Positions 1-12,337 of a stretch of 64,000 nt of DNA are shown in pieces; position 1 is the first letter of the stretch; every line of letters begins with the position of its first letter. The stretch is from positions 78,302 through 142,301 of the forward strand of contig NVWA01000015.1 in the NCBI GenBank assembly GCA_002746535.1. The letters are read 5' to 3'. Under the pieces are notes generated by a model. It made no database searches and was not told the origin of the DNA. It saw nothing but the letters and a program-made list of their open reading frames with translations. A program made the position numbers and the translations under genes. The stretch is from Planctomycetota bacterium. GTDB taxonomy: Bacteria > Planctomycetota > GCA-2746535.

Positions 1-2681
1 TTTGATAACTCTAAGTAAAAAATATTATTTAAATTTTTGGACTTATCTATGGTATCAAAAAAACTTCGGAACTTCTTATAATCACCTGTGTTTAAGTAGA
101 AATAAGCCTTTGCAAAATTCAAATTAAAAGTATGTTCATCAGGGGTAACAATAGACTTCAAAACTCTTTTTGCCCGGTCAATACTTTCTAAATCATTAGA
201 TTTTGATATAAAAGTTTTCAATGTATCTGTGATCTTAGAGTTTTTATTTTTAATTAACCAAATTGTGGCTTTCTCCCTTTCAAAATAATTATTACTACCT
301 AACTTATCTAAAAAGTTTTCGAAATTTTCTCCACTAACTTCAGACTTAATTTGCGGTTTAAACAACCACAATGAATAGGCCGACCTTATAATGGAATCGT
401 TTTTTTGATTTCCAAACAATGTTTTATCAAAAGTAAAATTAGTAAGAGCATAATCTAAAAGGTCGTACTTAAACCTATTAATATTTTTATAAACTTTTCC
501 ATTAAACAATGAGATTGCATTTACACCACTCAAGTATAAAGAAAGTTTTTTGTCTTTTACCAATTCATACTCTGTATTTTTATCAAGCTTTGAATAAATG
601 AACTCAACAATATTATCATTCCTTCTACTCCTCATAAAATGTTGATTCTTTTTTTTATAAAAATCATCAAATATATTTGGGTAATTATTAAACGCCAATT
701 TTTCATAATGAACGTTTCCAGTATCATAATGCCCATGCTTTCTACTCTGCATAACTAAGTAATCTTTCATCAATTTGTAGTTCACACGTCCTAGCTTATA
801 ATACTTTTGAGAAGACACTTTATCCTTGATAAGATCAAAATAAGTGCCTTTCATCATATCAAGTAAAGGCGTACTCGGCATTGAAAGAATCATCTCTTTT
901 GCACTTAAATCTTTTTTCTGAACAGATTCAAATAATTTCTCATAATATTTATTATTGATCGTTAAAAAATAATTCGACAACTTCTTTAAATTATATTTAG
1001 AGTTTAGTTTTAACTCTAGGCACATATTTGCCATTCTTAAATAGTATTTATACTTATTTTTAAAATCAGTTAAGTACAGCATACCTTCTAAATAAATTGA
1101 AAGTCCTACATTTTTATTTATCAAGACCTCCTTGGAAAGATAGTCGTAAAAAGTCTCAACCGATTCAATATTTTTACCTTTTTGAATATCTAATATTTTT
1201 TTAGAAATCTTCTTTTGAAATAATTCATCTAATAAAAACTTGAATATAATACTATCTTTATATATCTTATTTGCCGGATCAATAATTTTTCCATACCTAA
1301 GACCAGTCATATAATAGAGAAAACGATTTTCAGTTGAATGAGTTAATTTAGAAAATTTTAAATATAATGGATGAATAGGAATACTTTTTATATTTTCATT
1401 TATAATATTTTTTATCGCCTCAGCTCGAAGACCATGAAAGCCATTTCTGTCATTCATTATAAGTAATGATAGATAAGGCAATGAGTTTTTGCCCATAATT
1501 TTAATGAATAATTTTAATTCATTTTCAAACAATTCTTTATTAAAATCACTGGCATGAATAAGCATCTTGCTGAAAGTAATAAAAGATTTGCTTAAGCCAA
1601 AGAATGGTTTTGCCTTTAGGATAGTTTCTTTAATCTCTTTGAACTTTTCGTCATTCGAATAGAACTCATTTGTTATGTGATTCCCCCAATTTCGGCGATT
1701 TAACAGAAATCGACTGTAAACGAGATATTCAACAAACGTCATTATTTCATTTGTATCACCAGCATCTACAATATTGCCAAAATAAATATTTCTAAATCGC
1801 TTTCTTCCTTTAGGAGCATTAACCTCTCTTGTTGAAATAAAGCTCTTAAGTTGTTTGTTATAATCAACATTTAAAAATATTCCTTTAAAAGATGACCATT
1901 CATTAATAGGAAAAGGATAATTCATTAAATAATAATTAATCGTGCAGTCATAATCTTTTTTAATCGAATTATTGAATACAGGCTTATCAATTACTTTTGA
2001 ATAAAATTTAAGTAATTCATTGATCTCATTTAAATTTTCTATAGGCTCCTTGTTAAAACTATTAAGTAATTTCTTTGTATTGTCATATCTCGATAGTTTT
2101 ATATTCAAATAAATTTCTAAAAATAATCGAAGCCCACTTGCAATCTTTTCTTCCTTTATGTTGAGATTATATATTTCCTCCTGAACCTTCCCTGGTAATT
2201 GCCCAACATATTCTAATACATATGCTCTTGAAAATTTAGTCCCTTTTAAAAAATAATTTTCACTGTCATCAGAACTCTTCTCAAATATCGTAGACTCACT
2301 AAGCGTAGATAAGACATCCTCAACTTTATCTGAAGGGTTAAATTTATAAAAGGAAAGTAAAATTTCAGGCTTATGAATCACCTTGATAAATTTACCTTTT
2401 CTAAACACGGTGATGTTAAATTCTTTACGATTCAGAACAGTAAATCGTAGATGATTCCATTCGTGTAAATTATAAATTCTCTTCCCATCTAATCCAACGA
2501 TGAGATCTTCACTCATTAATAGCTTATTTAAATTGTTTGACTCATCACTTGAATGTGAAAAACTAATGCCCATAACCTTTTTTGGTATTTTTTTTGCTTC
2601 TAAAAAATATTTTTCAATTGAATATAATTCGTTAAATTGAAAAAATAAACCTACCACTATTATAATTAAATACTTTTGCAT
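1..2681 (-). CDS. Large exported protein with N-terminal PDZ-like domain (3' end beyond window)
   Basis: One minus-strand frame stays open from an ATG at 2681 to the window edge, giving about 893 residues with no stop. An in-frame GTG at 2690 is an alternative start. Residues 1-21 form a signal peptide (MQKYLIIIVVGLFF core). About residues 35-105 resemble a PDZ domain: a GISF-type carboxylate-binding turn, then an SEDLIVGLDGKRI segment and a strand pair ending in KVIHKP. The long remainder is Lys/Asn/Phe-rich and mostly helical, with no catalytic motif recognised. Near residues 780-835 an LGSNNYFEREKAT segment resembles the LGSDDFxxREAAT helical repeat unit common in PVC-group proteins. The protein probably acts in the periplasm as a scaffold or protease-associated factor, but no function can be assigned. 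Confidence 0.75.
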   Translation of the reverse strand, partial: MQKYLIIIVVGLFFQFNELYSIEKYFLEAKKIPKKVMGISFSHSSDESNNLNKLLMSEDLIVGLDGKRIYNLHEWNHLRFTVLNRKEFNITVFRKGKFIKVIHKPEILLSFYKFNPSDKVEDVLSTLSESTIFEKSSDDSENYFLKGTKFSRAYVLEYVGQLPGKVQEEIYNLNIKEEKIASGLRLFLEIYLNIKLSRYDNTKKLLNSFNKEPIENLNEINELLKFYSKVIDKPVFNNSIKKDYDCTINYYLMNYPFPINEWSSFKGIFLNVDYNKQLKSFISTREVNAPKGRKRFRNIYFGNIVDAGDTNEIMTFVEYLVYSRFLLNRRNWGNHITNEFYSNDEKFKEIKETILKAKPFFGLSKSFITFSKMLIHASDFNKELFENELKLFIKIMGKNSLPYLSLLIMNDRNGFHGLRAEAIKNIINENIKSIPIHPLYLKFSKLTHSTENRFLYYMTGLRYGKIIDPANKIYKDSIIFKFLLDELFQKKISKKILDIQKGKNIESVETFYDYLSKEVLINKNVGLSIYLEGMLYLTDFKNKYKYYLRMANMCLELKLNSKYNLKKLSNYFLTINNKYYEKLFESVQKKDLSAKEMILSMPSTPLLDMMKGTYFDLIKDKVSSQKYYKLGRVNYKLMKDYLVMQSRKHGHYDTGNVHYEKLAFNNYPNIFDDFYKKKNQHFMRSRRNDNIVEFIYSKLDKNTEYELVKDKKLSLYLSGVNAISLFNGKVYKNINRFKYDLLDYALTNFTFDKTLFGNQKNDSIIRSAYSLWLFKPQIKSEVSGENFENFLDKLGSNNYFEREKATIWLIKNKNSKITDTLKTFISKSNDLESIDRAKRVLKSIVTPDEHTFNLNFAKAYFYLNTGDYKKFRSFFDTIDKSKNLNNIFYLELS

Positions 2682-2742
2682 TTTTTTCACTCAATTCTTA
2701 TTTAATTGCGTAATAATTATCGCTCATTAATTTCATTAATTT

Positions 2743-3285
2743 TTATGAATAATTAAACTCTGGCAGATCAGGGAACATTTTATCTAATGTCTTATTCCAA
2801 GAATCGACAAGCTCCGATTCTTGTGATAATAAGGATTTAAAATCATCACCTATTATAATAGCCTTTTCAATAGTATCTCCTTGAACTATTGAATTAACAA
2901 TTTCTTGATCGGATTCTTCACAAACCTTTCCAAAGACAGTATGGATCCCATCTAAATGGGGTGTTGGAACATGGGTAATAAAAAACTGAGATCCGTTTGA
3001 ATCTGGGCGATTCGGTTTTGCCATTGATAATCTTCCTGGTTTGTCATGCAATAAATCAGGCAAACATTGATCAACAAATTCATATCCAGGAGAACCAGCG
3101 CCAGTTCCGCTGGGGCATCCAGTTTGCACCATAAAATTCGGAATAACTCTGTGAAACAATAGTCCATCATAATATTTTCGTGAAATTAAGTTTACAAAGT
3201 TTGCACATGCTATTGGTGTTTGTTCATCAAATAATTCTAAATTAATTTGACCTTTGCTTGTTTCTAAAATCGCTTTAATACTCAT
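2743..3285 (-). CDS. Cyclophilin-type peptidyl-prolyl cis-trans isomerase
   Basis: A single cyclophilin domain of about 180 residues that catalyses cis-trans isomerisation of Xaa-Pro bonds. Diagnostic segments are FANF-type CANFVNLI, the active-site [13 protein letters not shown], the GRLSMAK strand, [10 protein letters not shown] and [12 protein letters not shown]. The catalytic Arg (in FHRVI) and the Phe/Gln of the pocket are present. There is no signal peptide, so it is cytoplasmic. Two in-frame ATGs lie at 3291 and 3285; the GAAAGG ribosome-binding site is only 2-3 bases from the first but about 7 from the second, so 3285 (MSIKAIL) is chosen. It stands alone, followed by the partial PDZ gene about 60 bp downstream. 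Confidence 0.93.
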   Translation of the reverse strand: MSIKAILETSKGQINLELFDEQTPIACANFVNLISRKYYDGLLFHRVIPNFMVQTGCPSGTGAGSPGYEFVDQCLPDLLHDKPGRLSMAKPNRPDSNGSQFFITHVPTPHLDGIHTVFGKVCEESDQEIVNSIVQGDTIEKAIIIGDDFKSLLSQESELVDSWNKTLDKMFPDLPEFNYS

Positions 3286-3391
3286 ATACATCGCCTTTCT
3301 CGTTATTTCTCAACGATGTACTTTAATAAATTAATGCTTAAATTAAAAGGAATAATCTGAATTTTAAAAGAATGAATTCATCAAATTAGGA

Positions 3392-4045
3392 TTATTGCAC
3401 ATAAGGCAATACATACATCAGAATAGCTAAATAATGGCATACACTTCCACAAACAACAAAGCCGTGCCAAACAGCATGATAATATGGTTTTTCGTCAAAT
3501 ATAAAAAAGAAAACACCAAAACTATAAGTGAGTCCTCCAACTACAAGCCAAACAAAACCACCAATACTAATATTCATAAATAAGGGCTCAATAGCGATTA
3601 AAATAATCCAACCCATAACCAGATAAAGTAAGACTGATATTTTAGGATATTTCCCAAAGAAAAATATCTTGAGAATAAAACCAGCTAAGGCAAATCCCCA
3701 TACAGTGAAAAAAATATGCCATCCCCAACTATTACGTAAATTTATTAATGTAAAGGGAGTGTAGGTACCAGCGATTAATAAATAGATGCTTAAATGATCT
3801 ATTCGTTTTAAAACGAATTTTAATTTACCAACTTTTACAAAATGATAAAGCGTTGAAGATCCATACAATAATATAAGAGTTGAGCCATATACAATACAAC
3901 ACACCATATTCCAAGTTGAAGCAGTATCGGTACCATGAAGAATTAAAAAGCATAACCCGACGATGGAAAGTAACAACCCAACACCATGGGTAATATAGTT
4001 AGCCCTTTCTTCGCCACATCCATAATTAACATTAAATTGAAACAT
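3392..4045 (-). CDS. trhA: Hemolysin III / PAQR family membrane protein
   Basis: About 217 residues with seven predicted membrane helices, typical of the TrhA/YqfA (hemolysin III, PAQR) family of the inner membrane. Family signatures are visible: EERANYITHG near the N-terminus, STLYHF after helix 2, IDHLSIYLLIAGTYTPF, and the C-terminal YHAVWHGFVVCGSVCHYLAI, which supplies the metal-binding histidines. The conserved Ser/His/Asp/His/His set of the CREST superfamily is present. An ATG at 4072 would add nine residues but has no ribosome-binding site; the ATG at 4045 has TAAGG five bases upstream and is preferred. Bacterial members have been linked to lipid or membrane-energy homeostasis, and hemolytic activity is not implied. 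Confidence 0.9.
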   Translation of the reverse strand: MFQFNVNYGCGEERANYITHGVGLLLSIVGLCFLILHGTDTASTWNMVCCIVYGSTLILLYGSSTLYHFVKVGKLKFVLKRIDHLSIYLLIAGTYTPFTLINLRNSWGWHIFFTVWGFALAGFILKIFFFGKYPKISVLLYLVMGWIILIAIEPLFMNISIGGFVWLVVGGLTYSFGVFFFIFDEKPYYHAVWHGFVVCGSVCHYLAILMYVLPYVQ

Positions 4046-4213
4046 ATAAGCCTTACCAAATAAGTAACCCATAAGATTAGTATATCGGTAAAAATCTCTG
4101 TTTTCAAAAAATTAAGTAGCAATTATTTATTTATTCTTTGAAGAATTGAGTGTTTATATTTAAACTAGGTTAACTAACAATATTTCTGCTCCATTTGTAC
4201 ACAATAAGACAAC

Positions 4214-4756
4214 TTAATCGCCTAAAATGAACTCGTCTAATACTTGATAAATTGCTCCAGATTTGGTCAAATGACTTTGAACTAGATTAAATTGAGTAAT
4301 TGGAAATGCATCTATTTTGAAATGCGAGTTGAATTCTAAATAGGAGATTAATTTATTGAGGGCCACCTCTTTAAACCGAGCTATTGTGATGTGAGGTATA
4401 AACTTCTCATCCTCTTCTTTCATTTTTAACTCTTCTCTTAACAGTAAATCTATTTTTCTTTTGAGAGATATTACGGGGCCACATTGATCTACTTTTAGCC
4501 AAAGAGTTTTAGGCTTGCCTCTGTTTGGAAAAACGTCTAAGCCTGTCAAACTTACGTTAAACTTCTTATGATGCGTCTTCTCAATCACATCAGCAATATC
4601 GTCATATTCGATTTCATTAACATTACCAAAGAATCTTAATGTGAGGTGATAATTTTCTTTATCAACCCATTTTGCTCCAGGAATTCCACTAGATAATCTA
4701 GTAATTTTTATACGAAGTTCTTCTGGAATTGGAATTCCAAGAAATAATCTAATCAT
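4214..4756 (-). CDS. thpR: RNA 2',3'-cyclic phosphodiesterase (2H superfamily)
   Basis: A 180-residue protein of the ThpR/LigT family, which opens 2',3'-cyclic phosphates on RNA ends to 2'-phosphates. Both HxTx catalytic motifs are present: H37-L-T39-L (YHLTLRFFG) and H122-I-T124-I (PHITIARF). Length and motif spacing match the family (about 175-190 residues), and the MIRLFLGIPIP N-terminus is typical. It starts 9 bp after the stop of the STAS gene, so the two are probably cotranscribed, although no obvious functional link is known. The ribosome-binding site is weak. Confidence 0.93.
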   Translation of the reverse strand: MIRLFLGIPIPEELRIKITRLSSGIPGAKWVDKENYHLTLRFFGNVNEIEYDDIADVIEKTHHKKFNVSLTGLDVFPNRGKPKTLWLKVDQCGPVISLKRKIDLLLREELKMKEEDEKFIPHITIARFKEVALNKLISYLEFNSHFKIDAFPITQFNLVQSHLTKSGAIYQVLDEFILGD

Positions 4757-4765
4757 GAGAAAAGT

Positions 4766-5107
4766 TTATTTAAAAGACTGTAAAGCCTCTTCAAGATTTG
4801 AAAATATAGGTAAATGAGTATTTAAACCAAAGGCCACCATTAATTCATAGACACTTGGAGATCCACAACATAGAACTAATTTGCCACCAGCATTACAAAT
4901 TTCTTTATTAGCCCAAATTAAAACAAACTCTGCTGCAGAGCAAAAACCATGCACACCTGAAAAATCAATCAATACCCTAAAATGTTTATCCGCTAAGTTC
5001 TCTTTGATAACATGTTCAAGCCCTTGATAAGTTTCATTATCCAAGTCACCAGTGACGTTGATAGTCAAAATATTATTTTCTTCAAGTTGAGTTATATTAA
5101 ATGACAT
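4766..5107 (-). CDS. STAS-domain protein (anti-sigma factor antagonist-like)
   Basis: A 113-residue single STAS domain: an N-terminal strand (ILTINVTGDLDNETYQGL), the VLIDFSGV strand, the phosphorylation loop and a C-terminal helix (NLEEALQSFK). In SpoIIAA-type antagonists the loop reads D-S-S/T-G; here it is C-S-A-A with Ser57 at the phosphorylatable position and the preceding Asp replaced by Cys56. The fold is clear, but regulation may be atypical. No kinase/anti-sigma gene is adjacent; the nearest signalling gene is a lone response regulator about 480 bp upstream. It probably belongs to a partner-switching circuit encoded elsewhere. Confidence 0.85.
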   Translation of the reverse strand: MSFNITQLEENNILTINVTGDLDNETYQGLEHVIKENLADKHFRVLIDFSGVHGFCSAAEFVLIWANKEICNAGGKLVLCCGSPSVYELMVAFGLNTHLPIFSNLEEALQSFK

Positions 5108-5240
5108 AGGGAGTTTTAGATTTTAAAAGAAATGGTAAAACGATGAAAATATTTATCTATTATTATCACTTAATGTCAATAATTTATTCAATTGCAAACT
5201 TAAGTTTAAGGAAGATCTTTCACTTAATAAAAAGATAGTA

Positions 5241-5591
5241 CTATTTTTTCACTTCATTTATTTCATGAATTTTTGTTATTTCAACTTGACGAATCATTCG
5301 TAACCAAAACTGAATTCTTCCGCAATCTTTAGCTTCAAATTTTATCATAAACATACGAGGGTTTTTTTCCCAATTCCTTAAATTTTTGTATAGATCTTTA
5401 GGGAAAATAAAATCTTCTGGCAAGGATATCGGTCGCCAATTTTCATAATAAGGGAAAAAAAGTAACTTTTTACGATGAGGAATTTTCACTCTTATAAAAG
5501 AGATATCACGAATATTCGCTTTATCAGGCAACCCATTTTTTTCAAATGTATCTAGTCGGTAAAGACCTTCATAAACAATAGTATCATCCAT
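5241..5591 (-). CDS. Hypothetical protein, translationally coupled to a response regulator
   Basis: A protein of about 116 residues that I do not recognise. It is basic and aromatic-rich with alternating hydrophobic segments (SFIRVKIP, KLLFFPYY, MFMIKFEA), suggesting a small beta-rich fold. There is no signal peptide or membrane helix. A GTG at 5600 would add three residues, but the ATG at 5591 overlaps the response-regulator stop in an ATGGATGA arrangement typical of translational coupling, so 5591 is preferred. Tight coupling suggests it works with the response regulator, for example as an output or stabilising partner. The gene is likely real, given codon use and coupling; its function is unknown. 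Confidence 0.65.
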   Translation of the reverse strand: MDDTIVYEGLYRLDTFEKNGLPDKANIRDISFIRVKIPHRKKLLFFPYYENWRPISLPEDFIFPKDLYKNLRNWEKNPRMFMIKFEAKDCGRIQFWLRMIRQVEITKIHEINEVKK

Positions 5592-5994
5592 TAGAATCAC
5601 TTAGAACTTCAACAACTGATTTTAATAATACTTCTGGAGAGCATGGTTTTTGCAAAGATTTTTTTGCACCTTTATAATCAGCTTTTAATAAAAACTCATC
5701 TAACTCATCAAAATGATCATCCCCACCACCACTAATAGCAATTATTTTCACATCAGGATAATCTTTAATTAATGTAGAGATAACTTCTAAGCCACTCATA
5801 CCTGGCATAAATAAATCCACAATTACCAAATCAAATGGATTTTCAAAAAACAATTTAATCGCTTCCTCACCACTAGCTGCCATACTCGTTATAAAGCCAC
5901 TAAACGATAGTATGTCGCTAAAGAGTTCTCTTAATTCTTTAAAGTCATCAACAATAAGAATTCTTTTATTATGTAAAGCTTCTGGAATTTCCAT
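5584..5994 (-). CDS. Stand-alone response regulator (receiver domain only)
   Basis: 136 residues made almost entirely of one CheY-like receiver domain. The acidic pair is D16-D17 (ILIVDDF), the phosphoacceptor is D60 (LVIVDLFMPGMSG), the conserved Ser is S89 (IIAISGG) and the Lys is K116 (SLQKPCSPEVL). No DNA-binding or enzymatic output domain follows, so signalling must go through protein contact. It lies downstream of the chaperone genes and overlaps the next small gene by 8 bases. No histidine kinase is encoded nearby. Confidence 0.93.
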   Translation of the reverse strand: MEIPEALHNKRILIVDDFKELRELFSDILSFSGFITSMAASGEEAIKLFFENPFDLVIVDLFMPGMSGLEVISTLIKDYPDVKIIAISGGGDDHFDELDEFLLKADYKGAKKSLQKPCSPEVLLKSVVEVLSDSNG

Positions 5995-6106
5995 TAATTA
6001 AAATTACTCATCACAAAATTTATTAAAATCACAAAGTATATTTCAATCAATAAAAATGTAAAGTTTCTATCAATGAATTAGATGAATCTTAAGTGTTATT
6101 AAAATA

Positions 6107-6430
6107 TTAATCTGAACTTTTTGTGGGTTTTTCTTTTTTTACAGTAGACGCGGATGACTTTTTTGTGTCGTCGCTTTTTGTGCTAACAGAAGCATCATCC
6201 TTTTTAGCAGGAGTTTCTTTTGTTTCACTAGGATTTTCTTTTTTAACTTTTTTATAATCAGTTTCATAAAAGCCAGAACCTTTAAAAACAATACCACCAC
6301 CACCTGAAATTAATCTTTCAAGTTTATTCTTTTTGCATTCGGGACATTTTACTAATCTGTCTTCTGACATGGTCTGAAATTCAATAAATTTGTGATTACA
6401 ATGACCGCATTCATACTCATAATTTGGCAT
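6107..6430 (-). CDS. FmdB-family zinc-ribbon protein
   Basis: 107 residues. The N-terminal half is the FmdB/CxxC_CXXC_SSSS putative regulatory domain: MPNYEYECGHC with C8/C11 and C29/C32 forming a zinc ribbon, followed by LERLISGGGGIVFKGSGFYETDY, the usual end of the family domain. The last 45 residues are a Lys/Ser/Thr/Glu-rich disordered tail. Its ATG overlaps the grpE stop by one base (TAATG), so it is translationally coupled to grpE; this neighbourhood points to a link with protein quality control, although the family's biochemical role is not established. Confidence 0.9.
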   Translation of the reverse strand: MPNYEYECGHCNHKFIEFQTMSEDRLVKCPECKKNKLERLISGGGGIVFKGSGFYETDYKKVKKENPSETKETPAKKDDASVSTKSDDTKKSSASTVKKEKPTKSSD

Positions 6431-7077
6431 TATTCAGAACCTGAATCACTTTCTGCATCAGCACTTGTTTCACTTTCAGATTTTTCATCTTCAACAACTT
6501 TTGGCTCACAAGATACTGTTACCATAGCAGGTTGAACCAACATACCTTTCAGTGTATAACCTTTTGATATTACACTTAAAATTGAATTTTCAGGATGCTC
6601 ATCACTTTCAACCCTCGTTAATGGTTGGTGAAAATTTGCATCAAAGGGCTGACCTATTTCTGCTGAAACAACTTCAACTCCAATTTCTGACAAGATATTT
6701 TTAAAACCTTGATCAACCATTTTCATACCACCAAGAACACCTTTTACATCGGTGGCTTGTTCAGCAGATTGAATTCCTAAATCAAAATCACCTCTAACAG
6801 TTAAAAACTTTGTCACTACATTTTTAATAGCAATATTTACTTTTTTCTCTGTTTCTTTAAATTGAGCTCTACGGAAATTTTCTTGCTCAGCTCTCAAACG
6901 AAGCATTTGATCTTCTAAATCTTTACATTTTGCTTCAAAATCCTCTGGGACTTCTTCTTCGGCACTCTCAACTTGTTTAGTATCTTCTTCTATATTTTCT
7001 TGAGAGACGGCTTCATCAACTTTAGGTTCGTCATCTTTAACTTCTGAATTTTCCAATTCATTTTCCGCTGAATTCAT
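6430..7077 (-). CDS. grpE: GrpE nucleotide exchange factor
   Basis: 215 residues. GrpE releases ADP from DnaK. The protein has an acidic disordered N-terminus (residues 1-45), a long coiled coil (about 50-95: DLEDQMLRLRAEQENFRRAQF), then the four-helix and beta-wing regions with GGMKMVDQGFKNILSEIGVE and the conserved FDANFHQPL motif (FDPxxHEA in most homologues). A second acidic Glu/Ser-rich tail follows residue 190, unusual in length. It lies between dnaJ (19 bp upstream) and the zinc-ribbon gene. dnaK itself is not in the window. Confidence 0.95.
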   Translation of the reverse strand: MNSAENELENSEVKDDEPKVDEAVSQENIEEDTKQVESAEEEVPEDFEAKCKDLEDQMLRLRAEQENFRRAQFKETEKKVNIAIKNVVTKFLTVRGDFDLGIQSAEQATDVKGVLGGMKMVDQGFKNILSEIGVEVVSAEIGQPFDANFHQPLTRVESDEHPENSILSVISKGYTLKGMLVQPAMVTVSCEPKVVEDEKSESETSADAESDSGSE

Positions 7078-7096
7078 AATTTAATTCCACTTATCT

Positions 7097-8236
7097 TTAA
7101 AATAGTTCTTTTACTTTTTCTAAAAATGTTTTTCTTTTTGGAGAAACATCTCTTTTCTCTAATTCTGCTAAATTTCTTAGCACATCTTCCTGCTCACTGC
7201 TGATATCTTTTGGAATTTCTACTACAATTTTAACTAACTGATTTCCAACTCCATACCCTTGAGTATTTTTAAATCCTCTTCCTGGTATTTTAAATATTTG
7301 ACCACTTTGAGTTCCTTTAGGTACAGTTAATTTAATTTTCCCTGAAAAAGTGGGAACTTCTAAATCACATCCTAATACTGCTTGAGTATAGGAAACCGGA
7401 ACTTCGCAAACTAAATCATCATCGATGCGGTGAAAGAAATTATGGGGCGCAACATGAATATAACAATGCAAATCACCTCGCGATGCACCTGCTTCACCAA
7501 CATCACCTTCCCCGAACATTCTTAATCGTGTACTATCTTCGATACCAGCAGGAATCTTAACTTTGATTTTCACATTCTTGGCTTCCTTACCATCACCGCG
7601 ACATAAAGTACAAGGGCTTTCTATAATTTTCCCATTACCGCGACAAGTAGGACAACTTTGACGTACAGAGAAAAAGCCTTGTGAGGCTATAACTTCACCT
7701 TGACCATTACAAGTACTACAAGTTTTAGGTTTAGTGCCTTCTTTCGCACCAGATCCATTACATTTTCCACAAATCTCATTACGTTTCAATTCGATTGTTT
7801 TTTCACAACCTTCATAAGATTCTAATAATGTGATATTCATATTACATCGTAGTGTAGCACCTTTTGATTGTCTTGAGCCACCGCTATCGCCACCAAAGAA
7901 ACTATCAAAAATACTGCCACCACCGCCACTACTAGCTCCGCCACCAAATATATCGCTAAAATGGCTGAAAATATCATCCGTAGATCTAAATCCACCGCCA
8001 TAGCCTTGACCGCTTAAACCTTCGTGACCATATTGATCATATACAGCTTTTTTATTATCATCGCTCAATATGTCATAGGCTTCAGAAACTTCTTTGAATT
8101 TTTGTTCAGCATTGTCATCTCCCTGATTTCTATCAGGATGAAATTTCATAGCCAATTTTTTATAAGATTTTTTTAGTTCTGGTGCGGTAACATTTTTTTG
8201 TACACCTAAAACTTCATATGGGTCTCGCTTCGACAT
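7097..8236 (-). CDS. dnaJ: Chaperone DnaJ (type I Hsp40)
   Basis: 379 residues, the normal length for full type I DnaJ. The J domain spans residues 1-70 with the HPD motif at 33-35, followed by a Gly/Phe-rich linker (about 75-125, unusually Gly/Ser-rich). The zinc-binding domain carries four CxxCxGxG repeats (CGKCNGSG, CSTCNGQG, CPTCRGNG, CTLCRGDG). The C-terminal substrate-binding domains contain DLHCYIHV and VPKGTQSGQIFKIPGRG. It stimulates DnaK ATPase and delivers substrates. It sits downstream of the second groEL, but a terminator-like hairpin lies between them, so expression may be lower than that of the groESL genes. Confidence 0.97.
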   Translation of the reverse strand: MSKRDPYEVLGVQKNVTAPELKKSYKKLAMKFHPDRNQGDDNAEQKFKEVSEAYDILSDDNKKAVYDQYGHEGLSGQGYGGGFRSTDDIFSHFSDIFGGGASSGGGGSIFDSFFGGDSGGSRQSKGATLRCNMNITLLESYEGCEKTIELKRNEICGKCNGSGAKEGTKPKTCSTCNGQGEVIASQGFFSVRQSCPTCRGNGKIIESPCTLCRGDGKEAKNVKIKVKIPAGIEDSTRLRMFGEGDVGEAGASRGDLHCYIHVAPHNFFHRIDDDLVCEVPVSYTQAVLGCDLEVPTFSGKIKLTVPKGTQSGQIFKIPGRGFKNTQGYGVGNQLVKIVVEIPKDISSEQEDVLRNLAELEKRDVSPKRKTFLEKVKELF

Positions 8237-8266
8237 TAATTCTTAAGCCTTTCACAATGAAAAAAA

Positions 8267-8303
8267 CTAAAAATACATCCCATGCTAATTAACACGGGAT
8301 GTA
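8267..8303 (-). terminator. Rho-independent-like hairpin between the second groEL and dnaJ
   Basis: Read on the minus strand, an 8-bp perfect stem (TACATCCC/GGGATGTA, arms at 8296-8303 and 8274-8281) with a 14-base loop is followed by an A/T stretch (ATTTTTAGTTTTTTT). It lies directly after the stop of groEL at 8317 and before dnaJ, so it probably reduces read-through and separates chaperonin from Hsp70-system expression levels. Confidence 0.7.
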
Positions 8304-8316
8304 CAATCACAATTTA

Positions 8317-9933
<1,617 letters not shown>

Positions 9934-9973
9934 TTATTTCCTTTTTCTATAAATTAAAATTTTATTTCTTCTA

Positions 9974-10264
9974 TTATTTAACAAGCGCTAAAACATCTGA
10001 TTCATTTAAGATCAAATGCTCTTCGCCATCCAAAGTAACTTCAGTGCCACCATATTTACTGAAGATAACAACATCACCGACAGAAACATCTGATTTTGCA
10101 CGTTTACCGTTATCTAGCACTTTACCACTGCCAACAGCAACAATTTTACCCTTTTGAGGTTTTTCTTGTGCTGAATCAGGTAGAATAATTCCACCAGCAG
10201 TTTTTTCTTGTGAATCCAATCTCTTAACAACTAAGCGATCTTCTAATGGTTTAATCTTTGACAT
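9974..10264 (-). CDS. groES: Co-chaperonin GroES, second copy
   Basis: 96 residues, the normal GroES length. Typical features are [13 protein letters not shown] at the N-terminus, the mobile loop region [19 protein letters not shown] (about residues 22-40) that contacts GroEL, and the roof/core strands [29 protein letters not shown] and [13 protein letters not shown]. It has an AAGGAAAAT ribosome-binding site and is paired with the GroEL at 8317-9930. It differs clearly in sequence from the upstream GroES, so the pairs are an old duplication rather than a recent one. Confidence 0.97.
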   Translation of the reverse strand: MSKIKPLEDRLVVKRLDSQEKTAGGIILPDSAQEKPQKGKIVAVGSGKVLDNGKRAKSDVSVGDVVIFSKYGGTEVTLDGEEHLILNESDVLALVK

Positions 10265-10314
10265 TTTATTTTCCTTATATTAATTAATTCATTATTAACG
10301 AAATGCGAATGAAA

Positions 10315-12012
<1,698 letters not shown>

Positions 12013-12046
12013 TTATCTCCTAATATATTTATTTAATTTATTTAAT

Positions 12047-12337
12047 TTATTTACTCAATACGGCTAATACATCACTTTCGGACATAATTAGATAATCGTT
12101 GTCACCATCTTGAACTTCTGTGCCAGCATATGAAGTAAAAAGAACTTCATCACCTTTTTTCAGAACCATCTCACCACGAGCACCAGAATCAGTAACTTTA
12201 CCTTTTCCTACAGCAATCACTTTGCCTTGTTTTGGTTTTTCTTGAGCTGAATCTGGTAGAACAATTCCACCTTTTGAAACTGCGGCAGCTTCTACTCTTT
12301 CAACAATAATTTTGTCGTATAATGGAACTAATGCCAT
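12047..12337 (-). CDS. groES: Co-chaperonin GroES, first copy
   Basis: 96 residues. The canonical GroES fold is visible: LVPLYDKIIVERVE, mobile loop [48 protein letters not shown] and YLIMSESDVLAVL. It is the first gene of the chaperone cluster, with a strong GAAGGAGG ribosome-binding site. Upstream lie two spaced inverted repeats and no CIRCE sequence, so the usual HrcA repressor site is not obvious. Confidence 0.97.
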   Translation of the reverse strand: MALVPLYDKIIVERVEAAAVSKGGIVLPDSAQEKPKQGKVIAVGKGKVTDSGARGEMVLKKGDEVLFTSYAGTEVQDGDNDYLIMSESDVLAVLSK

